DNA of 64,000 bases from Halogeometricum sp. S1BR25-6 (GCF_031624495.1 NZ_JAMQOP010000001.1:1488001-1552000), one strand, 5' to 3'; positions 32,827 to 42,044 are shown, counted from the first letter of the stretch. Notes: generated by a model not told the origin, from the sequence alone. Made by a program: numbers and translations.

Positions 32827-33876
32827 TCACTCGCCAGCGATGCGCTCGTAGAAGTCGATGGTCGCGTCGACCACGTCCTCCCACGTGACGGGGTCGTACT
32901 CCGGTGGCCCCTCCAGGGAGAGGCCGTAGTCGATGCCGTCGGCGATGGAGTCGGAGGCGGGTTCGACCTCGATAACGCAGTCGTCGGGGAGCACCTCGTT
33001 GACGCCGCTCTCGGTGGCGACGACGCGCGTGCCGGCCGAGAGCGCCTCCGTGATGGTGATGCCGAACGGCTCCGAGAGCGAGGGCGAGACGAACAGGTCC
33101 GCCGAGGCGTAGTAGTCGCCGAGTTCCTCCTCGGGGATGTAGCCCGCCCACTCCAGTTGGTCCTCCACGTCGAGCAGTTGGGCGAACTTCTTCAGTTGCG
33201 CCGTGAGGTGCCCCGACCCGCCGACGACGAGGGTCACGTCGTCGCGACGGAGTTTCTCCATCGCGTAGACGAGGTGGGAGATACCCTTCTGGTCGGTGTG
33301 CCGACCGACGAAAAACAGCATGTCGCCGTCGATGTCGAGTTCCTCTTTCAGGTCTCGACCGGTCGTTTCGCACTTCGAGAAGCCGTTGTAGATGACCTCG
33401 GGGTCGCCGCCGTACAGTTCCTTGACCCGCCCCGCGGTGAGTTCGCTCACCGCCAGCAGGTGGTCGCAGCGCTCGGCGATTCGGCGCTCGGTCTCGACCT
33501 CTCTTTTTGGCGGGTCGAGGTTGCGGTCCGACGACAGCGAGTGGAACGTCGTCACCCACTCCACGTCCGCGTTCGACTTCGCGCGCGAACCGGGGCCGTA
33601 ACCGAACCAGTCGTGGGTGTGGACGATGTCGGCGTCCTCGGCGCGTTCGGCGAACGCCGAACTGAGCCGACCGATGCGGGTGATGATATCCCCCTGCCCG
33701 GTCGGAACGCCGTGTATTCCATCCCTGTCCTCCGGCGCGTACTCCGCCGGAAGGACGAGTTCGATGTCCACGCCACGCGCTCTGAGTCCGTCGAACATCT
33801 CCCCGACGTGGGTATCGAGACCCCCACTCACGTTCGGCGGGAAGCCCCAGCCCAGCATCAGCACTTTCGGCGGCAT
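32827..33876 (-). CDS. Glycosyltransferase family 4
   Basis: A 349-residue GT-B enzyme that transfers sugars from nucleotide donors. The N-lobe starts VLMLGWGFPPNVSGGLDTHV and includes THDWFGYG. The C-lobe has VIYNGFSK, FFVGRHTDQKGI, and the donor-binding E-x7-E motif SEPFGITITEALSAGT near 275-290. It resembles archaeal glycogen-synthase-like and exopolysaccharide GT4 proteins. I start at ATG 33876, where a strong TATA box lies 29 nt upstream; a longer open frame ahead of it is not protein-like. Confidence 0.88.
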   Translation of the reverse strand: MPPKVLMLGWGFPPNVSGGLDTHVGEMFDGLRARGVDIELVLPAEYAPEDRDGIHGVPTGQGDIITRIGRLSSAFAERAEDADIVHTHDWFGYGPGSRAKSNADVEWVTTFHSLSSDRNLDPPKREVETERRIAERCDHLLAVSELTAGRVKELYGGDPEVIYNGFSKCETTGRDLKEELDIDGDMLFFVGRHTDQKGISHLVYAMEKLRRDDVTLVVGGSGHLTAQLKKFAQLLDVEDQLEWAGYIPEEELGDYYASADLFVSPSLSEPFGITITEALSAGTRVVATESGVNEVLPDDCVIEVEPASDSIADGIDYGLSLEGPPEYDPVTWEDVVDATIDFYERIAGE

Positions 33877-33900
33877 TCTGCAGAGAACTACCACGGTGGC

Positions 33901-33910
33901 GTATATATAA
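33901..33910 (-). promoter_or_regulatory. TATA box of the glycosyltransferase gene
   Basis: TTATATATAC on the minus strand, centred 29 nt before the ATG at 33876. This fixes the start and implies a leaderless mRNA. Confidence 0.65.
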
Positions 33911-34009
33911 CTCCTGTCCGCCTTCGTCGGACGCCGCGCGGTTCGACCGCCGCGCCCGGTCGGCGCCGTCGACCGAAACCCGTTTTCGGCTCTCGTCCCA
34001 CGGGACGGT

Positions 34010-34672
34010 ATGCACGTCGTCGTCAACGCCGCCGCGAGCGTCGACGGGAAACTGTCGACGCGGCGGCGCGAACAGGTGAAGATCAGCGGCGCGGACGACT
34101 TCGCCCGCGTCGACCGCGTCCGCGCCGACAGCGACGCCGTCCTCGTCGGCGTCGGCACCGTCCTCGCGGACGATCCGCATCTCACCCTCGACGGCGACGA
34201 CTACCGGGACGAACGGCGGACGGCCGGCCGCGACCCTTCGCCCGCACGAGTCGTCGCGGACTCCCGCGCCCGGACGCCCACCGACGCCAGAATCCTCGAC
34301 GACGCGGCGACGACGTACCTCCTCGCGAGCGAGGCCGCCCCCGAAGACCGGGTCTCGGCCCTCCGCGAGGCGGGCGCGGAGGTAGTCGTCGCCGGCCGGA
34401 CGCGCGTCTCCTTCCCCGACGCCCTCGCGGAACTCGAATCGCGCGGTGTCGAGCGACTCATGGTCGAGGGCGGCGGCGAGGTCATCTTCTCGCTGTTCGA
34501 GGACGGTCTGGTCGACGAACTCACCCTGTACGTCGGGTCGGTGGTGTTCGGCGGCCGCGACGCCCCCACGCTGGCCGACGGCGAGGGGTTCGTCGAGTCG
34601 TTCCCCCGACTCGAACTCCGGGACGTCGAACGAATCGACGACGGCGTCCTCCTCGGGTACGACGTCCGCTGA
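34010..34672 (+). CDS. 2,5-diamino-6-ribosylamino-pyrimidinone 5'-phosphate reductase (riboflavin/archaeal type)
   Basis: Reduces the ribosyl side chain of the early riboflavin intermediate with NAD(P)H. The 220-residue protein is the stand-alone RibD-C/Rib7 type. Its start VVVNAAASVDGKLSTRRRE and DRVRADSDAVLVGVGTVLADDPHLT are family signatures, as is MVEGGGEVIFSLFEDGLVDE. It lacks the deaminase domain of bacterial RibD, as expected in archaea. It is divergent from the glycosyltransferase gene and 95 nt upstream of thioredoxin. Confidence 0.93.
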   Translation: MHVVVNAAASVDGKLSTRRREQVKISGADDFARVDRVRADSDAVLVGVGTVLADDPHLTLDGDDYRDERRTAGRDPSPARVVADSRARTPTDARILDDAATTYLLASEAAPEDRVSALREAGAEVVVAGRTRVSFPDALAELESRGVERLMVEGGGEVIFSLFEDGLVDELTLYVGSVVFGGRDAPTLADGEGFVESFPRLELRDVERIDDGVLLGYDVR

Positions 34673-34767
34673 GCCGACGCCGTCACGCGCCGGTCACCCG
34701 ACCGGTCGTGCGGCGAGTCGACATTCCCTCTCAATAGTTAAGGGCGTCCCGCGAGTACCCTCCGGTA

Positions 34768-35106
34768 ATGAGTACGCCCGAAAGCAAAGGCAGCCCCGTT
34801 CACGTCGAGAGCCAAGACCACCTCGAACAACTCGTCTCGGAGCACGACGTGGTGCTGGTGGACTTCCACGCGGACTGGTGCGGACCGTGCAAGATGCTCG
34901 AACCGACCGTCGAGGAAATCGCCGCCGAAACGGACGCGCTGGTCCTGAAAGTCGACATCGATGAACTGCAGGAACTCGCCCGCGACGAGGGCGTCCGCTC
35001 GGTACCGACGCTGCAGTTCTACCAAGGCGGCGAGCAGGTCAAGCGCGTCATCGGCGTGCAGGACAAAGACGACCTCCTCGACATCATCGAGGAACTGTCG
35101 AACTGA
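34768..35106 (+). CDS. trxA: Thioredoxin
   Basis: A 112-residue disulfide reductase. The active site WCGPC has C38 and C41 and is preceded by the expected VDFHADW; the cis-proline segment is SVPTLQFY. A 15-residue polar N-terminal extension precedes the fold. It reduces cytoplasmic protein disulfides together with a reductase encoded elsewhere. TTAAGGGCG at about 34738 lies 25-30 nt before the ATG and may be its promoter end. Confidence 0.95.
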   Translation: MSTPESKGSPVHVESQDHLEQLVSEHDVVLVDFHADWCGPCKMLEPTVEEIAAETDALVLKVDIDELQELARDEGVRSVPTLQFYQGGEQVKRVIGVQDKDDLLDIIEELSN

Positions 35107-35126
35107 AGGCGTCTGCGACGACGCCG

Positions 35127-35131
35127 TTTTT
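35127..35131 (+). terminator. Oligo-T terminator after thioredoxin
   Basis: Five T 20 nt after the thioredoxin stop, in the short space before the converging small zinc-site gene. Confidence 0.35.
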
Positions 35132-35140
35132 CCGATTCGA

Positions 35141-35314
35141 CTACCGACCCGAGAGCGCGCCGACGACGACGCGGTGTCCCGTCTCGGCGACGTGTTCGCT
35201 GCGCACCTGCGCGGCCGCCACGCCGGTCCGCTCGACGGACTCGGTCGGGCAGTCGCGGCAGACGACGTGGTAGCGCGCGGACGCGTTCGAACGGTCGGAT
35301 TCCGTTTTAGACAT
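35141..35314 (-). CDS. Small CxxC protein, haloarchaeal, unknown function
   Basis: A 57-residue protein read on the minus strand: MSKTESDRSNASARYHVVCR, then D-C-P-T-E-S-V, ending in H-V-A-E-T-G-H-R-V-V-V. The CRDC pair at residues 19-22 and the two histidines (H41, H47) could bind one zinc. The pattern of a CxxC followed by a helix and ETGHRVVVG is a recurrent haloarchaeal small-protein type. A TATA-like ACCTATATCT centred 26 nt before the ATG supports it as a real, leaderless gene. Confidence 0.75.
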   Translation of the reverse strand: MSKTESDRSNASARYHVVCRDCPTESVERTGVAAAQVRSEHVAETGHRVVVGALSGR

Positions 35315-35335
35315 ACTTCGAGACTGTCCTCCACA

Positions 35336-35343
35336 GATATAGG
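35336..35343 (-). promoter_or_regulatory. TATA box of the small CxxC gene
   Basis: CTATATCT on the minus strand, centred 26 nt before the ATG at 35314, fits a leaderless promoter. Confidence 0.5.
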
Positions 35344-35440
35344 TACGACTCGCCTAGCCGGGGGTTAGTGACTTCGTTCGGCCGGTAATCGAGTCATTAA
35401 CGGCCCTTTCCGTCGACGGCGGCGATTCGAACGAGGAGTC

Positions 35441-35764
35441 TCAGAACGGCGCGTCGTCGCGACTGCGCGCGAACGGGTCCTCGGGAGCGTCGTAGTCGAA
35501 CGACCCGCCCGTCGTCGCGTGCACCTGCGATATCTCCTCGAATTCCGTCACCATTCGGGACTTCAGCGCCTGCACCGTCATCGGTGAGATGCCGCACCCC
35601 GAGCAGGCGCCGCCGAGCGAAATCCACACCTCGCCGGATTCCTCGTCAACGGCGTCGATGCCGGCGGTGCCGCCGTGCATCTGAATCTGCGGGAAGTTGC
35701 GCCGCATGAACTGGGCGAGTCGGTCTTCGAGGGTGGCGGCGTCGTCCGCGGTGTCGATACTCAT
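35441..35764 (-). CDS. NifU C-terminal-domain Fe-S scaffold protein
   Basis: A 107-residue protein of the Nfu type, which carries and delivers [4Fe-4S] clusters. The cluster-binding C54-S-G-C57 lies in [15 protein letters not shown], preceded by [19 protein letters not shown]. The C-terminal 25 residues are an acidic tail. The ATG at 35764 lies 101 nt from the divergent SBDS gene. Possible clients nearby include the XPD-like helicase, which has four conserved cysteines. Confidence 0.9.
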   Translation of the reverse strand: MSIDTADDAATLEDRLAQFMRRNFPQIQMHGGTAGIDAVDEESGEVWISLGGACSGCGISPMTVQALKSRMVTEFEEISQVHATTGGSFDYDAPEDPFARSRDDAPF

Positions 35765-35836
35765 GACCGGGCGGAGGCGTGCGGTCGATATAGCGCTTCG
35801 CTCCCCCGGCCGCGCGGGCCGGTTTCGGGGAGGGCT

Positions 35837-35844
35837 TTTTAATT
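35837..35844 (+). promoter_or_regulatory. TATA box of the SBDS gene
   Basis: TTTTAATT about 25 nt before the ATG at 35865, consistent with a leaderless mRNA. Confidence 0.5.
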
Positions 35845-35864
35845 CGGAGCGAGTATCACGTCGT

Positions 35865-36590
35865 ATGATTTCACTCGACGAAGCGGTGACCGCCCGGCTA
35901 GAGTCCCACGGCGAACGCTTCGAGGTGCTCATCGACCCCGACGCCGCCCTCGCCATCAAGCGCGGCGAGTTCGAGGGAGAACTGGAGGACGTCATCGCGG
36001 CGGAGGACGTCTTCGAGGACGCCTCTCGCGGCGACAGACCGGCCGAAGAGGACCTCGAAACCGTGTTCGGGACGACCGACCCGATGGAGATAATCCCGGC
36101 GGTGGTCGAACGCGGAGAGATACAGATCACGGCCGAGCAGCGCCGCGAGATGCAGGAGCAAAAACGCAAACAACTCATCAACACCATCGCGCGCAACGCC
36201 GTGAACCCGCAGATGGACAACGCCCCGCACCCGCCGGACCGCATCGAACGCGCCCTCGAACAGGCGGGGTTCAAAGTCGACCCGATGGAGACGGTGGAGT
36301 CGCAGGTGGACGACGCCCTCGAGGCCCTCCGGCCGGTCATCCCCATCCGCTTCGACGAGGTGACCGTCGCCGTCCAGATTCCCGCGGAGTACGCCGGGAA
36401 GACGCAGGCGCAGGTGCGCGAGTACGGCGACTTGGAGCGCGAGGAGTGGCAGAACGACGGGTCGTGGGTCGGCGTCATCACGTTCCCGGCGGGGATGCAA
36501 AACGAGTTCTACGACATGGTGAACGACTACACCTCCGGCGAGGCCGAGACGCGAATCGTCAAGGACAAAGACGAACTGAGCACCCGGTGA
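35865..36590 (+). CDS. Ribosome maturation protein SBDS (SDO1 family)
   Basis: A 241-residue protein that helps release the anti-association factor aIF6 from new large ribosomal subunits. The N-terminal FYSH domain carries [18 protein letters not shown]. The central domain has [19 protein letters not shown] and [20 protein letters not shown]. The C-terminal ferredoxin-like domain spans the last ~75 residues. Length matches archaeal SBDS (230-240). Elsewhere the gene often neighbours exosome and proteasome genes; here it is divergent from an Nfu gene. Confidence 0.95.
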   Translation: MISLDEAVTARLESHGERFEVLIDPDAALAIKRGEFEGELEDVIAAEDVFEDASRGDRPAEEDLETVFGTTDPMEIIPAVVERGEIQITAEQRREMQEQKRKQLINTIARNAVNPQMDNAPHPPDRIERALEQAGFKVDPMETVESQVDDALEALRPVIPIRFDEVTVAVQIPAEYAGKTQAQVREYGDLEREEWQNDGSWVGVITFPAGMQNEFYDMVNDYTSGEAETRIVKDKDELSTR

Positions 36591-36684
36591 GCGGGGCGGA
36601 AACGCGCGGGCGGTGAAGGGACGAGCGGAAAGAAAAGCGGACGAAGAACGGAGACGGCAGCGGAGGGGTCTCGAAGGCGTCGGA

Positions 36685-37017
36685 TTATCCCTTCTTGAAG
36701 CCGACGAGGAAGCCGCCGGTGAACCCGGCGGAGACCGAGAGCGTCGAGAGGAGGGTCGACAGCCAACTCGGCGGCGCCCCGGAGGCGGCCGTCTCGGTGG
36801 TCTTCAGCATCCCGGCGGTGAGCCGTTCCCAGTCGACCGCGAGTATTCCGCGCGATTCGAGGAACTTGAACAGCGCCATCTGCAGACCGACGACGACGGC
36901 GAGGAGCTTTGCGACCTTCTTCGCCGCGAAGCCGATGATTCCGCCGACGACGGCGCCGCCCCCGAACTCGAAGCCGAGCGCGGTGGGGTCGAGTGATAGC
37001 TGTAGCGGGTCGGACAT
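36685..37017 (-). CDS. FUN14-domain membrane protein
   Basis: A 110-residue small membrane protein with the FUN14 pattern: GGGAVVGGIIGFAAKKVAKL, then a second segment AVVVGLQMALFKFLESRGI, and the ending SAGFTGGFLVGFKKG, which is highly typical. The eukaryotic relative FUNDC1 is a mitophagy receptor; archaeal members have no assigned function. A TATA box lies 25 nt before the ATG. Confidence 0.85.
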   Translation of the reverse strand: MSDPLQLSLDPTALGFEFGGGAVVGGIIGFAAKKVAKLLAVVVGLQMALFKFLESRGILAVDWERLTAGMLKTTETAASGAPPSWLSTLLSTLSVSAGFTGGFLVGFKKG

Positions 37018-37037
37018 ACCTCGACCTGTACGGTCAG

Positions 37038-37046
37038 ATTATATAA
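37038..37046 (-). promoter_or_regulatory. TATA box of the FUN14 gene
   Basis: TTATATAAT on the minus strand, centred about 25 nt before the ATG at 37017; leaderless promoter. Confidence 0.6.
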
Positions 37047-37149
37047 CTTTTGTGTGAGTGTACAGGTCAGAGACAAAACTTGTTGGCGGCGGTGATGGTA
37101 TCGGCCGTCGCGGGGAACTTACAAGTCGCGCGGCGCCCAATTCGAGGGT

Positions 37150-37209
37150 ATGAACCGCGAACAGACGACAGGCGGGACAATCGAGGTGACGGACCGGCAT
37201 CTCCCCTGA
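37150..37209 (+). other. 19-codon candidate leader ORF upstream of hflX
   Basis: ATG at 37150 reads MNREQTTGGTIEVTDRHLP and then TGA. An ACTTACAAG-like TATA about 27 nt ahead would make it the first codon of a leaderless transcript, 85 nt before the hflX ATG. Translation is not demonstrated. Confidence 0.3.
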
Positions 37210-37293
37210 GTCGCTCCGAACGGCGTTCACGTGCGGCGGCGTCGCTCGCGTGCACGCGCAAGCGAACTACCGGCGAGCGGTCGGGAGTCACCG

Positions 37294-38643
37294 ATGAGCG
37301 ACGGCACTCCGGCCGTCGTCGCAAAGCGCGTCGACGCCGGCGAGTCCGCGGACCTCTCGGAGATAACGGACCTCGCGCGCGCCGCGGGGTACGAGGTGGT
37401 CGGCGAACTCTCGCAGTCCCGCGAGGAGGACGCCGCGTTCCACTTCGGCGAGGGGAAAGTCGACGAACTCACCGCCCTCGCCGTCGACGCGGACGCCGCA
37501 GTGGTCATCGTCGACAACCGCCTCGGCCCCTACCAGACGTACAACATCGGCGGAAAACTCCCCGAGGGCGTCGAGGTCATCGACCGCTTCACGCTCATCC
37601 TGGAGATATTCGGCCAGCGGGCGAACACCCGGAAGGCCCAACTGCAGGTCGAACTCGCGGAACTCCGCTACGAACTCCCGCGCGCGGAGGCGAAAGCCTC
37701 CCTCGCCAAACGCGACGAGCGACCGGGGTTCATGGGGCTCGGCGAGTACGACGAGTCGCGCGAACAGGACATCAAAGCCCAGATTTCGCGCATCAAGAAC
37801 GAACTCGACGCCATCGCCGACAAGGAGGAGACGCGGCGCGAACAGCGCCGCGAGTCCGGGTTCGACCTCGTCGCCCTCGCCGGCTACACGAACGCCGGGA
37901 AGTCGACGCTGATGCGCCGACTCGCCGAGGACCTGGAGGTCGGCGAGAACGACGATTTGCATCCGGATTTGGACCCGACCGCCGAGTCCGAGGACCGCCT
38001 GTTCACCACCCTCGGGACGACGACGCGCCGCGCCGAGACGGGGACGCGCGACGTTCTCCTCACCGACACCGTCGGCTTCGTCTCGGACCTGCCGCACTGG
38101 TTGGTCGAGTCGTTCAAGTCGACGCTCGACTCGGTGTACCGCGCCGACCTCGTCCTCCTCGTCGTCGACGCCTCCGAACCCGTCGAGGAGATGCGCGACA
38201 AACTCGTCACCTGCCACGACACGCTGTACGAGCGTAACGAGGCGCCCATCGTGACGGTGCTGAACAAGATCGACCTCGTCGACCCCGGCGAACTCGAACG
38301 GAAGACCGAGGCACTGCGCGCCCTCGCGCCGAATCCGGTCGTCGTCTCGGGGCTGACAGGCGAGAACGTCTCCGCACTCGCCGACCGCATCGAGAACGAA
38401 CTCCCCGAGTGGCGCGAGGAGCGACTCCTCCTGCCGATGTCGGACGACTCGATGAGCCTCGTCTCGTGGCTGTACGACCACGGCCACGTCGAAAACGAGG
38501 AGTACGACGGCGAGAACGTCCTCGTGGAGTTCGCGGCCCGCCCCGCCATCGTGGAGAAGGCGCGGGCGAAGGCCGCCGACGTGCGAACGGGCGGCGCCGG
38601 GACGGAGGCCGGAGCCGAGACCGACGGCGGGCGTCGGAACTGA
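37294..38643 (+). CDS. hflX: GTPase HflX
   Basis: A ribosome-binding GTPase of 449 residues. The N-terminal HflX domain shows DNRLGPYQTYNIGGKL, DRFTLILEIFGQRANTRKAQ and QVELAELRYELPR, then a coiled coil (RIKNELDAIADKEETRREQR). The G-domain has G1 GYTNAGKST at 197-205, G3 LTDTVGF and G4 NKID. HflX splits or rescues stalled ribosomes in stress. An acidic tail ends the protein. The ATG at 37294 is chosen; codons upstream are not family sequence. Confidence 0.93.
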   Translation: MSDGTPAVVAKRVDAGESADLSEITDLARAAGYEVVGELSQSREEDAAFHFGEGKVDELTALAVDADAAVVIVDNRLGPYQTYNIGGKLPEGVEVIDRFTLILEIFGQRANTRKAQLQVELAELRYELPRAEAKASLAKRDERPGFMGLGEYDESREQDIKAQISRIKNELDAIADKEETRREQRRESGFDLVALAGYTNAGKSTLMRRLAEDLEVGENDDLHPDLDPTAESEDRLFTTLGTTTRRAETGTRDVLLTDTVGFVSDLPHWLVESFKSTLDSVYRADLVLLVVDASEPVEEMRDKLVTCHDTLYERNEAPIVTVLNKIDLVDPGELERKTEALRALAPNPVVVSGLTGENVSALADRIENELPEWREERLLLPMSDDSMSLVSWLYDHGHVENEEYDGENVLVEFAARPAIVEKARAKAADVRTGGAGTEAGAETDGGRRN

Positions 38644-38672
38644 AGGCCGACGTGCGGGTCGGTACCCCCGAC

Positions 38673-39176
38673 TCAGCCCGTCCGCTTCTCCTTCTCCACC
38701 ACCTGCACATCGGAGAGACGCGTCTCCGGGTACTGACCCTCGGCGTCCTTCTCGGCCGCTTTCACCATGTCCCAGACGACGTTCAACCCAGTGGTGACGC
38801 CCTCCAAGGCCTCTATCTCACAGCCCGTCTTCCCCGTCGTCTCGACGGCGACGGACAGCGTCACGCTCTCGTCGCCCACCTCGAACTCGGTGTCGACGTT
38901 CGTGATGGGTATCTGGTGGCACATCGGGATGGTCTCCCAGGTGTGCTTGACGGCCTGAATCGCGCCGATTCTGGCGGTCGACAGCACGTCGCCCTTGCCT
39001 ATCTCGTCGGCGTGAATCGCCCCGACGGTCGGCTCCGTCAGGTGAATCGTCCCGCGCGCGACGGCGCGGCGGCGGCTGTCCGGCTTCTCGCCGACGTTCA
39101 CCATCTGCGCGTCGCCGTCGTCGTCGACGTGGGTCAGGTCCGACTCGTCGTCGGGTCCGCCGTCCGGGTCGCTCAC
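38673..39176 (-). CDS. moaC: Cyclic pyranopterin monophosphate synthase MoaC
   Basis: Acts in molybdenum cofactor biosynthesis, after MoaA. The 167-residue protein has MVNVGEKPDSRRRAVARG, the active-site region HTWETIPMCHQIPITNV, and CEIEALEGVTTGLNVVWDMVK. A disordered acidic N-terminus of ~22 residues is extra. The GTG start overlaps the stop of the upstream NAD(P)HX-repair gene (GTGA), so the two are co-translated. Confidence 0.95.
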   Translation of the reverse strand: MSDPDGGPDDESDLTHVDDDGDAQMVNVGEKPDSRRRAVARGTIHLTEPTVGAIHADEIGKGDVLSTARIGAIQAVKHTWETIPMCHQIPITNVDTEFEVGDESVTLSVAVETTGKTGCEIEALEGVTTGLNVVWDMVKAAEKDAEGQYPETRLSDVQVVEKEKRTG

Positions 39177-40606
39177 TCCTCCTCACCCCGAATCGCCCGC
39201 GGGATGGTCTGCAGGAGGTCCGACGCGAGGAGGCCGCCGGCGCGTTCGTCGTCGAGGAGTTCGGCCGCGCGGCCGTTGACGAACGGGCCGGCGCAGGCCG
39301 CGTCGAAGGGGTCCTGCGTGCCGAGGAGGCCCGCGACGATACCGGCGAGGATGTCGCCGGTGCCGCCGACGGTCATCGCCGGGGTGCCCGCGCGGACGAG
39401 TCGCGTGCGCTCGCCGTCCGAGACGACATCCTCGGCCGCCTTGGCGACGACGACGTGGCCGAGGTCGGCCGCGAATGACTCTATCTCCTCGCGGGCGTCG
39501 CGGAGCGGTCCGTCGACGTCCGGCCCGCCCATCGTCGCCAGTTCCTTGCGGTTCGGCGTGCAGACCAGCGTCGCGTCGGTGTCCACCTCGGAGACGACGG
39601 CGAGGGCGTCCGCGTCGACCACGGCCTTCCCCTCGAACTGTTCGAGGAACTCTTTGGCCGCCTCCAGCGTCTCGTCGTCGTTGCCGAGACCGGGGCCGAG
39701 GACGACCACGTCGTCGTAGTCGTGGGCCGTCTCCACGAGGCCGTCGACCTGGTCGGGCGTCAGGTGGTCCCCCTCGTAATCCTGCACGATGAGGTCCTCG
39801 GCGTACCCCTGTATCTGCCCGGACACCTTCGACGGCGCGGCGACGAACGTGAGGTCCGCGCCGGCCCGGAGCGAGGACTGTCCGGAGAGGGCGGGCGCAC
39901 CGGTGTAGGGGCCGCCGCCGATGACGAACACGCGCGAGTCGCCGCCGCGGACGCCCTCGCGGACCGAACGCAGGTCGCCGGGGCCGACGAACGCCTCTGC
40001 GGCCGGGGGGATACCGATGTCCGCGACGGTCACCTCGCAGTCGAGGTCCGGGAGGCCGGGCTTGTCGTCGTGGAACGTGACGACCCGGTCGGCGTCGACG
40101 GCGACGCCCTCGGCCTCGCCGGTGTCGGCGTTCACGCCGGAGGGCACGTCGACGGCGACGACGGTGGCGTCGAGGTCGTTCATCGCCTCCGCCGCGGTCG
40201 CCTCGGGTTCGCGGAGGGCGCCGGTGACGCCCGTTCCGAGCATTGCGTCGACGACGACGTCCGGGTCGCCGAGAGAGAGGTCCTTCGAGTCCGTCACCGC
40301 CTCGGCGTCGTACTCCGCGGACTGGAGGGCGTCCCAGTTCTCGCGGGCGATGTCGGTCGAGATGCTCCCGGGGCGGCCGAGCAGGCGGACCGACACGTCG
40401 TATTCGTCGAGGAAGCGCGCCGCGACGAACGCGTCGCCGCCGTTGTTGCCGCGCCCGGCGACGATAACGACGCTCGCGCCGGGGTCCGCGAGGTCGCGGA
40501 CCGCGCGGGCGACGGCGTTCCCGCTCGACTCCATCAGTTGCTTCCGCGGGACGCCGAGCGCTTCGCTGTTCTCGTCCACCGCTGCCATACGGTCGCTCGA
40601 AATCAT
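39173..40606 (-). CDS. nnr: Bifunctional NAD(P)HX epimerase / ADP-dependent dehydratase
   Basis: Repairs damaged (hydrated) NAD(P)H. The epimerase domain (about 1-205) has VVIVAGRGNNGGDAFVAARF and VVVDAMLGTGVTG. The ribokinase-like dehydratase domain (about 215-477) has VFVIGGGPYTGAPALSGQSS, VVLGPGLG and the catalytic GTGDILAGIVAGLLG. I start at ATG 40606, matching family length (477 residues); the much longer open frame upstream runs antisense to the MFS gene. TCTTTTACC lies about 27 nt ahead. It overlaps moaC. Confidence 0.93.
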   Translation of the reverse strand: MISSDRMAAVDENSEALGVPRKQLMESSGNAVARAVRDLADPGASVVIVAGRGNNGGDAFVAARFLDEYDVSVRLLGRPGSISTDIARENWDALQSAEYDAEAVTDSKDLSLGDPDVVVDAMLGTGVTGALREPEATAAEAMNDLDATVVAVDVPSGVNADTGEAEGVAVDADRVVTFHDDKPGLPDLDCEVTVADIGIPPAAEAFVGPGDLRSVREGVRGGDSRVFVIGGGPYTGAPALSGQSSLRAGADLTFVAAPSKVSGQIQGYAEDLIVQDYEGDHLTPDQVDGLVETAHDYDDVVVLGPGLGNDDETLEAAKEFLEQFEGKAVVDADALAVVSEVDTDATLVCTPNRKELATMGGPDVDGPLRDAREEIESFAADLGHVVVAKAAEDVVSDGERTRLVRAGTPAMTVGGTGDILAGIVAGLLGTQDPFDAACAGPFVNGRAAELLDDERAGGLLASDLLQTIPRAIRGEEE

Positions 40607-40774
40607 ACGCGAGCGTTGGTTCGGTGCCGTGGTAAAAGAGGTGGCCCGGTCGTCGGGCGGTCCGGTTGCCCGATAGTTCGGCCTCGCTCGAAGGCGCGCG
40701 GTCGGCCGGTCCTCGCCCCCTCCCCGTTGGCCCCTTCCGGTAGCTTCCTCACCCCGGTGGCCGAATCGACCGGC

Positions 40775-41956
40775 GTGACCACACGACTGTTCGGCACGCT
40801 CTGCGGGTTGGTCTTTCTCGTCAACCTCGGTCGGACGGCGTTCGCGCCCCTCGTCGAGACGTTCCAGACGCAGTTCGGCGTCGGTCCGGCGACGGTGGGG
40901 GTGGTGACGACGCTCGTCTGGATGGGGACGGCGGTCCCGCGCATCCCCGTCGGCTACCTCCTCACGCGCGTCGCCCGCCACCGCGTCGTCCTCGCGACGG
41001 GGGCGCTGCTCTCGCTGTCGGCCGCGTTCACCGCCCTCGCGCCGTCGATTCTGGCGGTGCAGGTCGGGGCGTTGGGAATCGGTCTCGCCTCCGGGGCGTA
41101 CTTCGTGGCCGCCGTCCCCCTCGTCGGCGAACTCTACCCCGACGCCGTGGGGCGCGCCATCGGTGTCCACGGTACCGCCGCCCAACTCGCCGCCGTCGTC
41201 GCCGCGCCCGTCGTCGTCGCGTTCGTGACCGTCGCCGACTGGCGCGCGACGTTCTGGCTCCTCGCCGTCCTTTCGGCCGCCGTCACCGCCGTCCTCGCCT
41301 ACACCGCCCGCGACAGCGACGCCGTCGTCGAGCGAAGCGCCGACCGGGACTTCGTCGGCGCCCTGCGCTACTGGCGACTCATGGGCGTCGGACTGCTGAT
41401 GATAGCCACCGCCGGGTTCGTCTGGCAGGGCCTGTTCAACTTCTACGTCACCTACCTCGTGACCGCGAAGTCGTTCTCGACGACGCAGGCGAGCACGATG
41501 CTCACCGTCGTCTTCGCAGCGGGCGTCCCCGCGTTCTGGCTCTCGGGCCGCCTCGCGGACCGCTTTCCGACCGTCCCCTACCTCCTGACCGTGCTCGCCG
41601 CCTACGTCGCCTCGCTGTTCGCCCTGACGGAGGTCACCGGCTTCCTCCCGGTGTTCGCCGTCACCGCCGCCATCGGCTACACCATCCACAGCATGTTTCC
41701 CGCGCTCGATACGTGGCTGCTCGGCACGCTCCCCGCGGAGGTGCGCAGCAGCGCCTACGCCGTCTTCAGCGGCGCCTCCCTGCTCATCGAGGCCAACGGG
41801 AGCGGCGTCGTCGGCGTCCTCACCGAGGCGGGCTACGCCTTCGACGACGTGTTCCGCGCGTTCGCGTTCGGCCTCGCGGGCGTCGTCGCGGCGCTCGTCG
41901 CGCTGTACGCGCTCGGGCGGATTCCGGGGACGAAGCGCCGCGCCGTCGTTCAGTGA
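40775..41956 (+). CDS. Major facilitator superfamily transporter
   Basis: A 393-residue membrane transporter with about twelve hydrophobic segments. The first starts within a few residues of the start (LFGTLCGLVFLVNLGRTAFA). Loop 2-3 reads GYLLTRVARHRVVL, a form of the MFS G-x3-D/R-R-x-G signature, and the second half has GRLADRFPTVPYLL. The central loop is short and acidic/basic (DSDAVVERSADRD). The start is GTG 40775, with GTG 40757 as an alternative. Substrate unknown. Confidence 0.87.
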   Translation: MTTRLFGTLCGLVFLVNLGRTAFAPLVETFQTQFGVGPATVGVVTTLVWMGTAVPRIPVGYLLTRVARHRVVLATGALLSLSAAFTALAPSILAVQVGALGIGLASGAYFVAAVPLVGELYPDAVGRAIGVHGTAAQLAAVVAAPVVVAFVTVADWRATFWLLAVLSAAVTAVLAYTARDSDAVVERSADRDFVGALRYWRLMGVGLLMIATAGFVWQGLFNFYVTYLVTAKSFSTTQASTMLTVVFAAGVPAFWLSGRLADRFPTVPYLLTVLAAYVASLFALTEVTGFLPVFAVTAAIGYTIHSMFPALDTWLLGTLPAEVRSSAYAVFSGASLLIEANGSGVVGVLTEAGYAFDDVFRAFAFGLAGVVAALVALYALGRIPGTKRRAVVQ

Positions 41957-42044
41957 CCTCGCGGCGGCGCCCGTCTCGTGACCGGTCGCCGCGCCCGTCC
42001 CGCGAACGTTCAAATACGAGCGCGGGCCCAGCACCGACATCCCT

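Noticed and set aside
33900-34010. Possible gene between the glycosyltransferase and the riboflavin reductase
   Set aside because: Only 133 nt, holding the two divergent promoters; no start codon with coding potential.
40607-42040. Long N-terminal extension of the NAD(P)HX repair protein
   Set aside because: Runs antisense to the MFS transporter, and family length is met from 40606.
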